Positions 5,782-5,804 of a stretch of 5,804 nt of DNA are shown piece by piece (within the stretch, counting starts at the first letter, position 1; every line of letters begins with the position of its first letter). Both the position numbers and the translations under genes were made by a program. The stretch spans positions 1 to 5,804 of the forward strand of contig JAEZKP010000054.1 of NCBI GenBank assembly GCA_023436145.1. The letters are read 5' to 3'. Below the pieces are notes generated by a model. That model saw only the letters and a list, made by a program, of their open reading frames with translations, searched no databases and was not told where the DNA came from. The stretch is from Fibrobacterota bacterium (GTDB lineage Bacteria > Fibrobacterota > Chitinivibrionia > Chitinivibrionales > Chitinispirillaceae).

Positions 5782-5804
5782 CTTCTTAAGCCCCTGTAAT
5801 TTAT

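Overview
The window looks like ordinary chromosomal DNA from a motile, chemotactic bacterium with an AT-leaning genome and long intergenic gaps. Three loci are clear: a glucosamine-6-phosphate deaminase (nagB, minus strand), a NIT-HAMP methyl-accepting chemotaxis protein (minus strand), and a tRNA-Lys(CUU) gene (plus strand). NagB implies use of amino sugars, from chitin or cell-wall recycling. The two-membrane-segment receptor implies a flagellar or type IV pilus chemosensory pathway. The tRNA does not encode its CCA end, so it must be added after transcription. The phylum cannot be fixed from this sequence; an environmental Gram-negative lineage is only a guess.

Layout. Positions 1-279 hold nothing I can call. 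Positions 280-555 (minus) are a small open frame with two hydrophobic segments and, between them, a near-copy of about 20 codons of the nagB C-terminal region. Positions 556-1128 are non-coding: an imperfect inverted repeat built of CAAAT/AAATTCC-like words (691-879), a terminator-like hairpin (944-987), and a group of complementary GAGGTGA/TCACCTC segments downstream of nagB. nagB occupies 1129-1920, with a good ribosome binding site and a weak candidate promoter. Positions 1978-2495 are AT-rich and non-coding, with a 12-bp direct repeat spaced by two helical turns and an orphan Shine-Dalgarno sequence. Positions 2496-2865 (minus) hold an unrecognised small gene of about 122 codons whose start codon and body are one base out of frame. 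The chemoreceptor fills 3036-5051; it most likely starts at a GTG preceded by GGAGGT. Positions 5064-5708 are non-coding up to the tRNA promoter region, and tRNA-Lys lies at 5709-5781.

The genes do not form an obvious operon or pathway. nagB, the small gene and the receptor share a strand but are separated by gaps of about 170-575 bp, and each appears to have its own start signals. I see no convincing undescribed defence, CRISPR, toxin or biosynthetic system. The best leads are the nagB fragment inside the membrane-like frame, the frameshifted small gene, and the CAAAT-word inverted repeat.
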